This document shows positions 19,778-31,954 of a DNA stretch of 64,000 nt, in pieces; within the stretch, counting starts at the first letter, position 1; every line of letters begins with the position of its first letter. Made by a program: the position numbers and the translations under genes. Origin of the DNA: Rhipicephalus microplus (lineage: Eukaryota > Arthropoda > Arachnida > Ixodida > Ixodidae); NCBI RefSeq assembly GCF_043290135.1, contig NC_134700.1:245339039-245403038 (forward strand), written 5' to 3'. Below the pieces are notes generated by a model. It ran no database searches. It saw only the letters and a list, made by a program, of their open reading frames with translations, and had not been told where the DNA came from.

Positions 19778-19847
19778 TCTGCATGTTTATGTAAGCATGT
19801 ATATCTTGTACGAAAGTAAAAATAAATAAACTGAAACTGACACGTGT

Positions 19848-20955
19848 TGTTTGCCTGCCAGGGTATATATGTGTTCGCATTTCTAAATAAAGATTAGTTG
19901 TCCTCTGTCCTGTCTCCTCCTTTCTTTGCAGCCGTTTTTGCGCTTGGCTTTTTAAACATGCATGTGATCCAACTCGCCCTAGCTTTAACCTTACCCTTAA
20001 AGAAGGCGTTTACAAAACAGTGTATAACAGCCGAACGCGTGTTGAATGAGATGGGCCAAAAGGAATTAAAAGGGCGCTAGAACTTCCAGTTTCTCCGGGA
20101 ATACGTCTGACAGCCCAAAGAGAATTATATTTTACAGAAGCGGGGAGATTCACGCACCCGAGTTGTGTATCAAAGCTAAAGTAGAAACAAGAGTGACAGC
20201 GAACTGCATATAGGCGTTTCATTAACAGCGTGGTCGGTCGCTCCGAAACAAAGTGAACGTTATTAAGACTGGGTGAGAAATCTCTCAGGCGGAAGTTTTG
20301 TCCGGGGCTCAATTGCATGTACTCCACGAACGGACATTCGCACTACGTACAAAAAGGTTCTGGGAGAGAACAGCACGTTTCATGTGTCACTTCGTTTGAA
20401 TGTCGTTGTTGTTAGTACGACACGACGCCGTCTGAGCGTGCGTGCCTAAGCGCCGACGGGCAAACTTCCAATAAGCTCTGTCGAGGTACCGGGTGGTGTG
20501 TAGTTCTTGTAATGATTAAAGGTACATTCAGATGGCAGCAAAGACAGAAGTGTAATTAGCAGGACGTCTTATCGCGTCTTATAAAATAAGCAGGCCTGTC
20601 CGAGCACGTCCAGTCTGTCTGCAAGTCTTCGATATTGTCGCTTAATTGTTTTTTTTTCGCTAAATATATGGTTAAAAAGAAAACTTTCTATTAGTTGAAC
20701 GCACTCCTCCACCTTGGCAGACTTAGCGCAAACGCGGAAGTCTTACAATTTGACATGGAAAAGCCAGAGTGCATGAGCGCGAGTTCACATATGTATGCTG
20801 GCTTTCGCTCTGGGCTGGATTTCATCGTATGCGTGTATGCTCAAAGATAAAGCGACGCAAAATTAACATTGTTTAAATAAGGTTCATCTACCTTGTTTCC
20901 GTTTGTACGAAAGAAGGGCAATGTACCAAGTGCTCGTTTCTTTGTTACAAAGTAC
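19848..20955. other. no gene recognised
   Basis: There is an AATAAA near 19888 and short AT-rich stretches. No open frame has recognisable features. Confidence 0.6.
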
Positions 20956-21030
20956 TTACAGAGAGAGAGAGAGAGCGATGAAAAGTCAGGGAGGCTAGGC
21001 AAGCGAAGGGGGAAGGGGTAGTAAAAGAAT
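20956..21030 (+). repeat. (GA)n-family repeat, diverged short copy
   Basis: A GA run at 20961-20975 is followed by AAAAGTCAGGGAGGCTAGGC and GGGGGAAGGGGTAG, paralleling the start of the copy at 5586. Confidence 0.4.
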
Positions 21031-21119
21031 AAAGAAGGAACATACCCAATGAAGCCAAGTGACAATAAAGCTGATAAAGGCGTCATGAGCGTGGCATATA
21101 AATCATGCCACCGGCCGCG

Positions 21120-24100
21120 AGCTGACCATTAACATGGCATGCCGTACATGACATGCATATTGAGATTATCACGTTACCACTGTGTTAGTCATACAGTCAC
21201 GCCACGCAATACCAGTATTGGTGTATTGATTCTACACTTAACCGGCCATCATCATGCTATACATGAAATGCGCGTCATGATTTTCATATTACCCCCTGCC
21301 ATTCATGTTCGTCATAGTCACCTCACGCAATATTCTTGTGTTATTACTGTGTTTGTCATACAGTCACGCCACGCAATACCAATATTGGTGTATCAAATCT
21401 ACACTTAACCGGCCACGAGCGTACCATGAGCGTGGCCTGCTTATCATGCTATACATGAAATGCGCGTCGTGATTTTCATATTACCCTCTGCCATTCATGT
21501 TCGTCATAGTCACCTCACGCAATGCCAATTACTATTATTGTGTTATTACTGTGTTTGTCATACAGTCACGCCACGCAATACCAATATTGGTGTATCAATT
21601 CTACACTTAACCGGCCACGAGCGTACCATGAGCGTGGCATGCTTATCATGCTGTACATGAAATGCGCGTCATGATTTTCATATTACCCCCTGCCATTTAT
21701 GTTCGTCATAGTCACCTGACGCAATGCCAATTACTATTACTGTATTATTACAGTGTTTGTCATACAGTCCCGCCACGCAATACCAATATTGGCGTATCAA
21801 TTCTACACTTAACCGGCCATGAGCGTACCATGAGCGTGGCATGCTTATCATGCTATACATAAAATGCATGTCATGATTTTCATATTACCCCCTGCCATTC
21901 ATGTTCGTCATAGTCACCTGACGCAATGTCATTTACTATTGTGTTATTACTGTGTTTGTCATACAGTCACGCCACGCAATACCAATATTGGTGTATCAAT
22001 TCTATACTTAACCGACCACGAGCGTACCATGAGCGTGGCATTCTTGTCATGCTATACATGAAATGCGCGTCATGATTTTCATATTACCCCCTGCCATTCA
22101 TGTTCGTCATAGTCATCTGACGCAATGTCATTTGCTATTATTGTGTTATTACTGTGTTTGTCATACAGTCACGCCACGCAATACCAATATTGATGTATCA
22201 ATTCTACACTTAACCGGCCACGAGCGTACCATGAGCGTGGCATGCTTATCATGCTATACATAAAATGCATGTCATGATTTTCATATTACCCCCTGCCATT
22301 CATGTTCGTCATAGTCACCTGACGCAATGCAAATTACTATTATTGTGTTATTACTGTGTTTGTCATACAGTCACGCCACGCAATACCAATATTGGTGTAT
22401 CAACTCTACACTTGACCGGCCACGAGCGTACCATGAGCGTGGCATGCTTATCATACTATACATAAAATGCATGTCATGATTTTCATATTACCCCCTGCCA
22501 TTCATGTTCGTCATAGTCACCTGACGCAATGCCATTTGCTATTATTGTGTTATTACTGTGTTTGTCATACAGTCACGCCACGCAATACCAATATTGGCGT
22601 ATCAATTCTACACTTAACCGGCCACGAGCGTACCATGAGCGTGGCATGCTTATCATGCTATACATAAAATGCATGTCATGATTTTCATATTACCCCCTGC
22701 CATTCATGTTCGTCATAGTCACCTGACGCAATGCCAATTACTATTATTGTGTTATTACTGTGTTTGTCATACAGTCACGCCACGCAATACCAATATTGGT
22801 GTATCAATTCTACACTTAACCGGCCACGAGCGTACCATGAGCGTGGCATGCTTATCATGCTATACATAAAATGCATGTCATGATTTTCATATTACCCCCT
22901 GCCATTCATGTTCGTCATAGGCACCTGACGCAATGCCAATTACTATTATTGTGTTATTACTGTGTTTGTCATACAGTCACGCCACGCAATACCAATATTG
23001 GTGTATCAATTCTACACTTAACCGGCCACGAGCGTACCATGAGCGTGGCATGCTTATCATGCTATACATAAAATGCATGTCATGATTTTCATATTACCCC
23101 CTGCCATTCATGTTCGTCATAGTCACCTGACGCAATGCCACTTACAATTATTGTGTTATTACTGTGTTTGTCATACAGTCACGCCACGCAATACCAATAT
23201 CGGTGTATCAATTCTACACTTGACCGGCCACGAGCGTACCATGAGCGTGGCATGCTTATCATACTATACATAAATTGCATGTCATGATTTTCATATTACC
23301 CCCTGCCATTCATGTTCGTCATAGTCACCTGACGCAATGCCAATTACTATTATTGTGTTATTACTGTGTTTGTCATACAGTCACGCCACGCAATACCAAT
23401 ATTGGTGTATCAATTCTACACTTAACCGGCCACGAGCGTACCATGAGCGTGGCATGCTTATCATGCTATACATAAAATGCATGTCATGATTTTCATATTA
23501 CCCCCTGCCATTCATGTTCGTCATAGTCACCTGACGCAATGCCAATTACTATTATTGTGTTATTACTGTGTTTGTCATACAGTCACGCCACGCAATACGA
23601 ATATTGGTGTATCAATTCTACACTTAACCGGCCACAAGCATACCATGAGCGTGGCATGCTTATCATGCTATACATAAAATGCATGTCATGATTTTCATAT
23701 TACCCCCTGCCATTCATGTTCGTCATAGTCACCTGACGCAATGCCAATTACAATTATTGTGTTATTACTGTGTTTGTCATACAGTCACGCCACGCAATAC
23801 CAATATTGGTGTATCAATTCTACACTTAACCGGCCACGAGCGTACCATGAGCGTGGCATGCTTATCATGCTATACATGAAATGCGCGTCATGATTTTCAT
23901 ATTACCACCTGCCATTCATGTTCGTCATGGTCACCTGACGCAATGCGAATTACTATTATTTTGTTATTACTGTGTTTGTCATACAGTCACGCCACGCAAT
24001 ACCAATATTGGTGTATCAATTCTACACTTAACCGGCCACGAGCGTACCATGAGCGTGGCATGCTTATCATGCTATACATAAAATGCATGTCATGATTTTC

Positions 24101-27100
24101 ATATTACCCCCTGCCATTCATGTTCGTCATAGTCACCTGACGCAATGCCAATTACTATTATTGTGTTATTACTGTGTTTGTCATACAGTCACGCCACGCA
24201 ATACCAATATTGGTCTATCAATTCTACACTTGACCGGCCACGAGCGTACCATGAGCGTGGCATGCTTATCATACTATACATAAAATGCATGTCATGATTT
24301 TCATATTACCCCCTGCCATTCATGTTCGTCATAGTCACCTGACGCAATGCGAATTACTATTATTTTGTTATTACTGTGTTTGTCATACAGTCACGCCACG
24401 CAATACCAATATTGGTGTATCAATTCTACACTTAACCGGCCACGAGCGTACCATGAGCGTGGCATGCTTATCATGCTATACATAAAATGCATGTCATGAT
24501 TTTCATATTACCCCCTGCCATTCATGTTCGTCATAGTCACCTGACGCAATGCCAATTACTATTATTGTGTTATTACTGTGTTTGTCATACAGTCACGCCA
24601 CGCAATACCAATATTGGTGTATCAATTCTACACTTGACCGGCCACGAGCGTACCATGAGCGTGGCATGCTTATCATACTATACATAAAATGCATGTCATA
24701 ATTTTCATATTACCCCCTGCCATTCATGTTCTTCATAGTCACCTGACGCAATGCCAACTACTATTATTGTGTTATTACTGTGTTTGTCATACAGTCACGC
24801 CACGCAATACCAATATTGGTGTATCAATTCTACACTTAACCGGCCACGAGCGTACCATGAGCGTGGCATGCTTATCATGCTATACATGAAATGCGCGTCA
24901 TGATTTTCATATTACCACCTGCCATTCATATCCGTCATAGTCACCTGACGCAATGCCATTTGCTATTATTCTGTTATTACTGTGTTTGTCATACAGTCAC
25001 GCCACGCAATACCAATATTGGTATATCAATTCTACACTTAACCGGCCACGAGCGTACCATGAGTGTGGCATGCTTATCATGCTATACATAAAATGCATGT
25101 CATGATTTTCATATTACCCCCTGCCATTCATGTTCGTCATAGTCACCTGACGCAATGCCAATTACTATTATTGTGTTATTACTGTGTTTGTCATACACTC
25201 ACGCCACGCAATACCAATATTGGTGTATCAATTCTACACTTGACCGGCCACGAGCGTACCATGAGCGTGGCATGCTTATCATACTATACATAAAATGCAT
25301 GTCATTATTTTCGTATTACCCCCTGCCATTCATGTTCATCATAATCACCTGACGCAATGCGAATTACTATTATTTTGTTATTACTGTGTTTATCACACAG
25401 TCACGCCACGCAATTCCAATGTTGGTGTATCAATTCTACACTTAACCGGCCACGAGCGTACCATGAGCGTGGCATGCTTATCATGCTATACATAAAATGC
25501 ATGTCATGATTTTCATATTACCCCCTGCCATTCATGTTCGTCATAGTCACCTGACGCAATGCCAATTACTATTATTGTGTTATTACTGTGTTTGTCATAC
25601 AGTCACGCCACGCAATACCAATATTGGTGTATCAATTCTACACTTGACCGGCCACGAGCGTACCATGAGCGTGGCATGCTTATCATACTATACATAAAAT
25701 GCATGTCATGATTTTCGTATTACCCCCTGCCATTCATGTTCGTCATAGTCACCTGACGCAATGCGAATTACTATTATTTTGTTATTACTGTGTTTGTCAC
25801 ACAGTCACGCCACGCAATTCCAATGTTGGTGTATCAATTCTACACTTAACCGGCCACGAGCGTACCATGAGCGTGGCATGCTTATCATGCTATACATAAA
25901 ATGCATGTCATGATTTTCATATTACCCCCTGCCATTCATGTTCGTCATAGTCACCTGACGCAATTGCAATTACTATTATTGTGTTATTACTGTGTTTGTC
26001 ATACAGTCACGCCACGCAATACCAATATTGGTGTATCAATTCCACACTTGACCGGCCACGAGCGTACCATGAGCGTGGCATGCTTATCATACTATACATA
26101 AAATGCATGTCATGATTTTCGTATTACCCCCTGCCATTCATGTTCGTCATAGTCACCTGACGCAATGCCAATTACTATTATAGTGTTATTACTGTGTTTG
26201 TCATACAGTCACGCCACGCAATACCAATATTGGTGTATTAATTCTACACTTAACCGGCCACGAGCGTACCATGAGCGTGGCATGCTTATCATGCTATACA
26301 TAAAATGCGTGTCATGATTTTCATATTACCCCCTGCCATTCTTGTTCGTCATAGTCACCTGACGCAATGCCAATTACTATTATTGTGTTATTACTGTGTT
26401 TGTCATACAGTCACGCCACGCAATACCAATATTGGTGTATCAATTCTACACTTGACCGGCCACGAGCGTACCATGAGCGTGGCATGCTTATCATACTATA
26501 CATAAAATGCATGTCATGATTTTCATATTACCCCCTGCCATTCATGTTCGTCATAGTCACCTGACGCAATTCCAATTACTATTATTGTGTTATTACTGTG
26601 TTTGTAATACAGTCACGCCACGCAATACGAATATTGGTGTATCAATTCTACACTTAACCGGCCACGAGCGTACCATGAGCGTGGCATGCTTATCATGCTA
26701 TACATGAAATGCGCGTCATGATTTTCATATTACCACCTGCCATTCATGTTCGTCATAGTCACCTGACGCAATGCGAATTACTATTATATTGCTATTACTG
26801 TGTTTGTAATACAGTCACGCCACGCAATACCAATATTGGTGTATCAATTCTACACTTAACCGGCCACGAGCGTACCATGAGCGTGGCATGCTTATCATGC
26901 TATACATAAAATGCATGTCATGATTTTCATATTACCCTCTGCCATTCATGTTCGTCATAGTCACCTGACGCAATGCCAATTACTATTATTGTGTTATTAC
27001 TGTGTTTGTCATACAGTCACGCCACGCAATACCAATATTGGTGTATCAATTCTACACTTAACCGGCCACGAGCGTACCATGAGCGTGGCATGCTTATCAT

Positions 27101-27715
27101 ACTATACATAAAATGCATGTCATGATTTTCATATTACCCCCTGCCATTCATGTTCGTCATAGTCACTTGACGCAATGCCAATTACTATTATTGTGTTATT
27201 ACTGTGTTTGTCATATAGTCACGCCACGCAATACCAATATTGGTGTATCAATTCTACACTTAACCGGCCACGAGCGTACCATGAGCGTGGCATGCTTATC
27301 ATACTATACATAAAATGCATGTCATGATTTTCATATTACCCCCTGCCATTCATGTTCGTCATAGTCACCTGACGCAATGCCAATTACTATTATTGTGTTA
27401 TTACTGTGTTTGTCATACAGTCGCGCCACGCAATACCAATATTGGTGTATCAATTCTACACTTAACCGGCCACGAGCGTACCATGAGCGTGGCATGCTTA
27501 TCATACTATACATAAAATGCATGTCATGATTTTCATATTACCCCCTGCCATTCATGTTCGTCATAGTCACCTCACGCAATGCCAATTATGATGTATATCA
27601 AGCTAACCAACCGGCTGCAAGCGCACCATGAGTGAGGAATGCAGGTCATGTCGCACACGGTACACATGCTATGATTTTCACGTTACCACCTGCCATTCGT
27701 GTTCGTCATACAGGT
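21120..27715 (+). repeat. 202-bp tandem satellite array
   Basis: About 31 full head-to-tail units, most exactly 202 bp (one of 199 bp at 21864-22062, one of about 192 bp at 21268-21459), with degenerate partial units at both ends (21120-21267 and 27597-27715). Each unit contains the 10-bp palindrome CCAATATTGG, a GCCACG...CGTGGC hairpin around ACCATGA, and an ATCATG...CATGAT pair, so the monomer can form three small stem-loops. Central units are highly similar and edge units diverged, as expected where unequal exchange homogenises the middle. Variants recur every 404 bp in part of the array. There is no similarity to the transposons in the window, and I do not recognise the satellite family. 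Confidence 0.95.
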
Positions 27716-27761
27716 ATATCTCGTCAAAGCAAAAGGGCCGCGAGCGCCCCAGATACTAGCG

Positions 27762-27930
27762 AGGCGAGATGGTGGTGGTGGCGGTGGTAGTGGTTAGAAG
27801 AGGAAGAAGGCACCTCATTTCTGCAGCCCGGTAGGGAGCACGGCGCAGCGCCCTTGCAAGTGGCGAAGCCATCGATAGCGTGCGGCGGGTAAGAGAAAAG
27901 AAATGTGGTGCTTTTCCCGTTCTACTGACT
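27762..27930 (+). repeat. TGG-rich microsatellite and adjoining repeat
   Basis: A short (TGG)n tract with interruptions is followed by TTAGAAGAGGAAGAAGGCACC and GCAGCCCGGTAGGGAGC. I have a sense of this block as a common interspersed repeat in ticks, but only one copy is seen here. Confidence 0.4.
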
Positions 27931-29197
27931 TTAATTGCAGCAGGCTTCTTGCGGCACCTGACGGATCAAATCGTAACCACGTGTTTTTTCTCACGTTGGT
28001 ACGGCGGCGCGCGAAATACGAAGTTCATCTAAGAAATACAACAGGGCACACGAAAGGCCAAAAACTCGTATAAGAATTGTGATTGAGTTAAGTTTATTGT
28101 TGCATATAATAAAATGTTTATTTTTTTTATTCATTTGATACTGTCAGGCCCGTGCTAGGGGTCATTAAGGTATGCTGTCACGTAATACATAATATTCACT
28201 AAAGAAAAGTAACATTCAATAGCACATAGGAATAACGAATGAATAACCAGCATAAAAAAAATCGGCAGATCGCACGTACTTTGGCGATCGACGTTATGCG
28301 AAGCATGCGGAGGGAATGCGACCGTGTTGTATTTTTATTGAGCGACACGTCATCAATTGACTCTTCATATATGTATAAACGTTGCACGCATAGACATTTG
28401 TGAGCGGTTTCAGGTGTTTAAATAACCAGTTGTTTGCACTTGCGCAACAATTCTAATAGGAACATGATTATTAGCAACAGCAGAAGCGATAAGCTGACAT
28501 GAAGCGCTGGTGCTCACGAGGATGGTTCTGGACACTGCTACATAAATAAAATTCAGCGCATCGCACCTAACTACAATTGACGTTAACCCAACGTAAACGC
28601 TGCATATTATAGGAGCACATCTCTAATGCTCGATATCGTGAAGTGGCGCCCTCTCGCGTGTGACGCTCTCAACCGAGCTGCAGCAGCCGCTGCTACCGTG
28701 CGCGGATCGTCTGGTTCGGGCGGAAATTTGTTTTCGAGTGCAATTATGAGTTTGCTTTAGTTTTAGCCCAATCGACGGGGCCCAGAAACTTCCCAGATGG
28801 CCGATAAGCACACCGATGCCACCGACCGCATTGCTGGTCAGAAAGCGAAACTATGTGCACGTGTTCTCGCTCGTCACTTGCAGTTTCCGCCGTGCGATAG
28901 CAATTAGTTCGGGTGTTTCGAAATTTCAATGAGTGTGCTTTTCTCCAGCATCTGCAAGCATGTAGATACAACAAGCGAAACGTCGCGATGTCTCATTGAG
29001 CGACGACGCAGGCCGCGTTGTTGCATGTGCGCAACCGATGCCGTCAATGGATATCACATCACCGTCGCGGCTCTGGTCATGAAAACACGTGAACTTAATT
29101 GCGAACCCGCCACACAACGTCCTCGTGGCGATCGAGTGCTGCGCAATGGTGAAGTACTGCTCTGTGCCTTGATTCGGCCACCCATGAAAAGTACGTT
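27931..29197. other. no gene recognised
   Basis: AT-rich to mixed sequence with short T runs (28121-28130). No splice-bounded or domain-bearing frame was found on either strand. Confidence 0.6.
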
Positions 29198-29209
29198 AGC
29201 TTACACAAC

Positions 29210-29390
29210 TCAAATCCCGGCTGTGGCGGCTGCATTTCCGATGGAGGCGGAAATGGTGTAGGCCCGTGCACTCAGATTTAAGTGCACGTTAAAGAACCCC
29301 AGGTGGTCAAAATTTCCGGAGCCCTCCACTACGGCGTCTCTCATAATTATATGGTGGTTTTGGGACGTTAAACCACACAAATAAATCAAT
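29210..29390 (+). mobile_element. tRNA-derived SINE (Ruka-like), 5'-truncated
   Basis: The body matches the copies at 42210-42390 and 51167-51419: CATTTCCGATGGAGGCGG, AACCCCAGGTGGTC, CTCCACTACGGCGTCTCTC and GTGGTTTTGGGACGTTAAAC, ending AAATAAATCAAT. The tRNA-like head seen in the 51 kb copy is missing. It is flanked by AGCTTACACAAC (29198-29209) and AGCTTTCACAAC (29391-29402), 11 of 12 identical, a target duplication showing that the truncation happened at insertion. Confidence 0.8.
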
Positions 29391-29402
29391 AGCTTTCACA
29401 AC

Positions 29403-30053
29403 AATCCTAAAAAGAAGGGCACGCGTGCCCTTTTCCTTGGGATATTTTTTTTTCTGCAGTGCAACAATCATGACAATGAACACAAGGACATGTGTGACAA
29501 TCGCTGTTTTCTGCCGCTCGGGCATTAGAAAACAACACAGTCAGTCGTCGTTCATGGCATCGTCGTTCATGGCAGTCAGTCGACCGTTCATGGCATCTAC
29601 TAGAAATGCAAAGCAACATCAAATTACCAAATTTGAGATAATCGTGCTTGGATTGCAGTTGTGGATGTCGGCAGGGCGCAAGCGCATGTTGTATCGCAGG
29701 AAGAAAAGTCTTGAAGGGTAGATGCTGCTGGTGTCACTCGGGAAGGGGGCAAATTTAGTTCACACCCTGGCCGATACAAATGACTGCAGTTTGTCCAATA
29801 ATGTTTGTTCATTGAGAGTGACATCATGGAGTAGTTCATATCAATACCACACAAGGCCGTCGCTCGGGTATCAGAATTTAACAAATAGTTATCGCTGATT
29901 TTATGTGCCGCGCACAGAGCCACAAAGATTATGCGACAACCTTTAGTGAATGTGCACTAAACAGCCACAGCATGTTTCGCTTATGAATTTAGGGTATACG
30001 CAGTGTGCTAGGCGCGCGCTTGTCTTGATCAGTTAGCTACGTGTAAATATATG
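29403..30053. other. no gene recognised
   Basis: It includes a short local repeat of TCGTTCATGGCA at about 29549-29572. There is no coding signature. Confidence 0.55.
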
Positions 30054-30055
30054 TA

Positions 30056-30437
30056 CAGTGTCAATTTTTATGAAAGGGAACACGGGAACGCGTGGCCTGT
30101 TTGCTCCGGCAGCTGCTGGCAGCGCGTTCAAGCGGGAGTGAGAGTAACCACAGTCTCTTTTTTGCGTCATCTCGTGGCGAGCAAAACAACCATTTGTTGC
30201 TGATATGGAACCAGCGGCAAGATTGCGACCCCTAACTCCAGGCGATTACGCGAGAGCCGGTGGGAGGGTCGCAATCTTGCCGTTCTATATCAGCAACGAA
30301 CGGTTGTTTTGTTCACCGCGAGACAACGCGAAAAAGAGACTGTGGTTGCTCACACTCCCGCTTGAACGCGCTGCCAGCAGCCGCCGGAGCGGGCAGGCCA
30401 AGCGTTTCCGTGTTCCCTTTCATAAAAATTGACACTG
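30056..30437. mobile_element. Tc1/mariner-type MITE with long terminal inverted repeats
   Basis: A TA dinucleotide flanks both ends (30054-30055, 30438-30439). The element begins CAGTGTCAATTTTTATGAAA and ends with its inverse; the two halves remain complementary for roughly 180 bp each around a short centre near 30240. There is no transposase. TA duplication plus CAGT-type ends points to mariner-superfamily mobilisation in trans. Confidence 0.85.
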
Positions 30438-30688
30438 TACGTGCACAAACCAAATAAAGCTGAAGTCTCACATGTCCTGCGCCGCTCTGCTGCGCTCACA
30501 AGACGCGCTTACTCGAGGCGATTCGGAGGCCCTGTCGTCGGTGGCTCCCTGCCTAGGGGCCTTCGCGGTAGGTTTTGGGACACCGCCTACGCCCGTAGCA
30601 TGCGTGTGATAAATGGCTGAAGTACTGGCGAGGCGCTGAAACACGGTTGAAAGCTCACCGAAAAGTGGAGTGTAGGGCGGGTATAGCA

Positions 30689-30838
30689 AAAGTCACTGTC
30701 ACCGAACTGCTTGCTGCATATGGTCGATGAAGGCGTGAGGCGCTTTCCCTCTCTAAGTTTGACTATCCACTTCTTCCTCAGCTTCGGGTCCTTAAGATGG
30801 TTATGAAAGCTACGCCCTCTTCCCAGATGGCTGATCAT
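30689..30838 (-). pseudogene. THAP zinc-finger domain fragment
   Basis: Minus-strand translation from the ATG at 30838 gives HNHLKDPKLRKKWIVKLREG and then TPSSTICSKQFGDSDF. This is the second half of a THAP (C2CH) DNA-binding domain: proline, the invariant W, and the ICSxHF...DF block. The zinc-ligand His is Gln here, and the N-terminal C-x-x-x-C half and the AVPxP tail are absent. THAP domains occur in P-type transposases and host regulators; with one isolated fragment the source is undecided. Non-functional as it stands. Confidence 0.65.
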
Positions 30839-31517
30839 ATAGAGGCACAGAGCAGTACTCCACTATAGGAACCCGGCAATGCAGTTTACGAGATCTGATG
30901 GTAGCGCCAGAACACACAGCCTAGCGAGTAGGCACAGCAAAACCGAGTTTTCCAATGCGTAGCCTAGCGAGTAGACGCAGTAAAACCGGACTTGCACGAG
31001 CATATTATTTTTAGGGGCGAAGGTTCTTTTAGCGGCACCCGTTTGTCCCTCGTAGTCATAGTAGTTGTAATGTGTAACCAGTCTTACATTTTGACCTCTA
31101 AGGTGGTGCCGGTGAGAAATTTCTTTTGTGCGTTGATGAACAATAAAAAAATTGCAGCGTGCGCGTTAACTAAAAGCCGCATCCTCCTGTCTCTCATTCC
31201 CCCTTAGCAGCCATTGGCATGTACATTGAGCACTATCTGACAAGAAAGGATTGCTACGTTATACTCGCTGGGCATAACCTTCTTGGTTTTAGAAAGGTTT
31301 AGCGAGCGTTGGGTTACAGTGCCATGAATACAGTGAAATAGTACATACCATGAACTCGAGGTGGTTAAAGGTGGGAAGTGGACCCGAAGCGCAAGCCGTA
31401 AGAAAGTGTGCGTGTGCCACGTCTCGTTTAGTCCTTGGAATGTCCGCTGGATGGCGGTACATATGCGGAATATATGATGAATAGATGCGAGATGGTGGTA
31501 CTTGGAGTGTTGAATAG
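30839..31517. other. no gene; small direct repeat
   Basis: GCCTAGCGAGTAG occurs twice, near 30921 and 30963, each followed by a similar CAGYAAAACCG. Otherwise nothing was recognised. Confidence 0.6.
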
Positions 31518-31752
31518 ATGGACGAACGGACACACAGACAGATGCATGGACGGACTCACCGACGGCTGCACCGACGGATGGACGCATGGACGGACGCAGG
31601 GGCGGATGCATGGACGAACGCAGGGACGGACGCGCAGATAGACGTGCGGACGCACGAACAGACGCACGCACGGACGGGCGAATGGACGCACGGATGGTCA
31701 GACAGACGGAGGCATGGACGGACGGAAGCAAGAACGAATGAGCGGACGGATG
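31518..31752 (+). repeat. GGAC/GCAC-rich minisatellite
   Basis: About 235 bp of degenerate 4-bp and 12-bp motifs (GGACGGACGCATG type) without clean boundaries. Because the period is a multiple of four and largely stop-free, several reading frames on both strands stay open through it; none looks like a real protein. Confidence 0.85.
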
Positions 31753-31954
31753 CTTCGCCCCACTCTCCATCATTCACTCCGTGGATATGCTGCCATTTTT
31801 TTTAGTTGCGAGCTGGGGGGGGGGGGGTCACGGCTGCTTATGAAAGCGCCCAGTAAGCGTCCTTTGAAAACGTGCCAAAAAGGGAATTGACACTTTAGCG
31901 TGTCACTGTGCTCAGCGAGTGTTCCATTTCTTTGGTATCGCTGGCGGTCGGTAC

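Larger units (their letters stand above)
15325..19847 (+). mobile_element. full-length non-LTR retrotransposon (CR1/L2/Jockey-like)
   Basis: An 8-bp ACACGTGT at 15325-15332 recurs at 19840-19847 and brackets a 4.5 kb unit with 5' UTR, ORF1, ORF2 and a 3' UTR ending AATAAATAAACTGAAACTG. The octamer is palindromic, so as a target duplication it is suggestive rather than certain. ORF2 has an apurinic endonuclease and an RT without RNase H. The 5' UTR holds an internal repeat, and the 3' UTR a strong hairpin. ORF2 is inactivated, so the copy can no longer move by itself. Confidence 0.8.

Noticed and set aside
21120..27715. CRISPR array or a cluster of small secreted proteins
   Set aside because: Repeats are contiguous 202-bp monomers without spacers, the genome is eukaryotic, and the 66-codon frames are explained by the period; no sign of codon-level constraint.
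31204..31805. Several Arg/Pro/Ser or Asp/Arg-rich proteins on both strands
   Set aside because: All are readings of the GGAC minisatellite.
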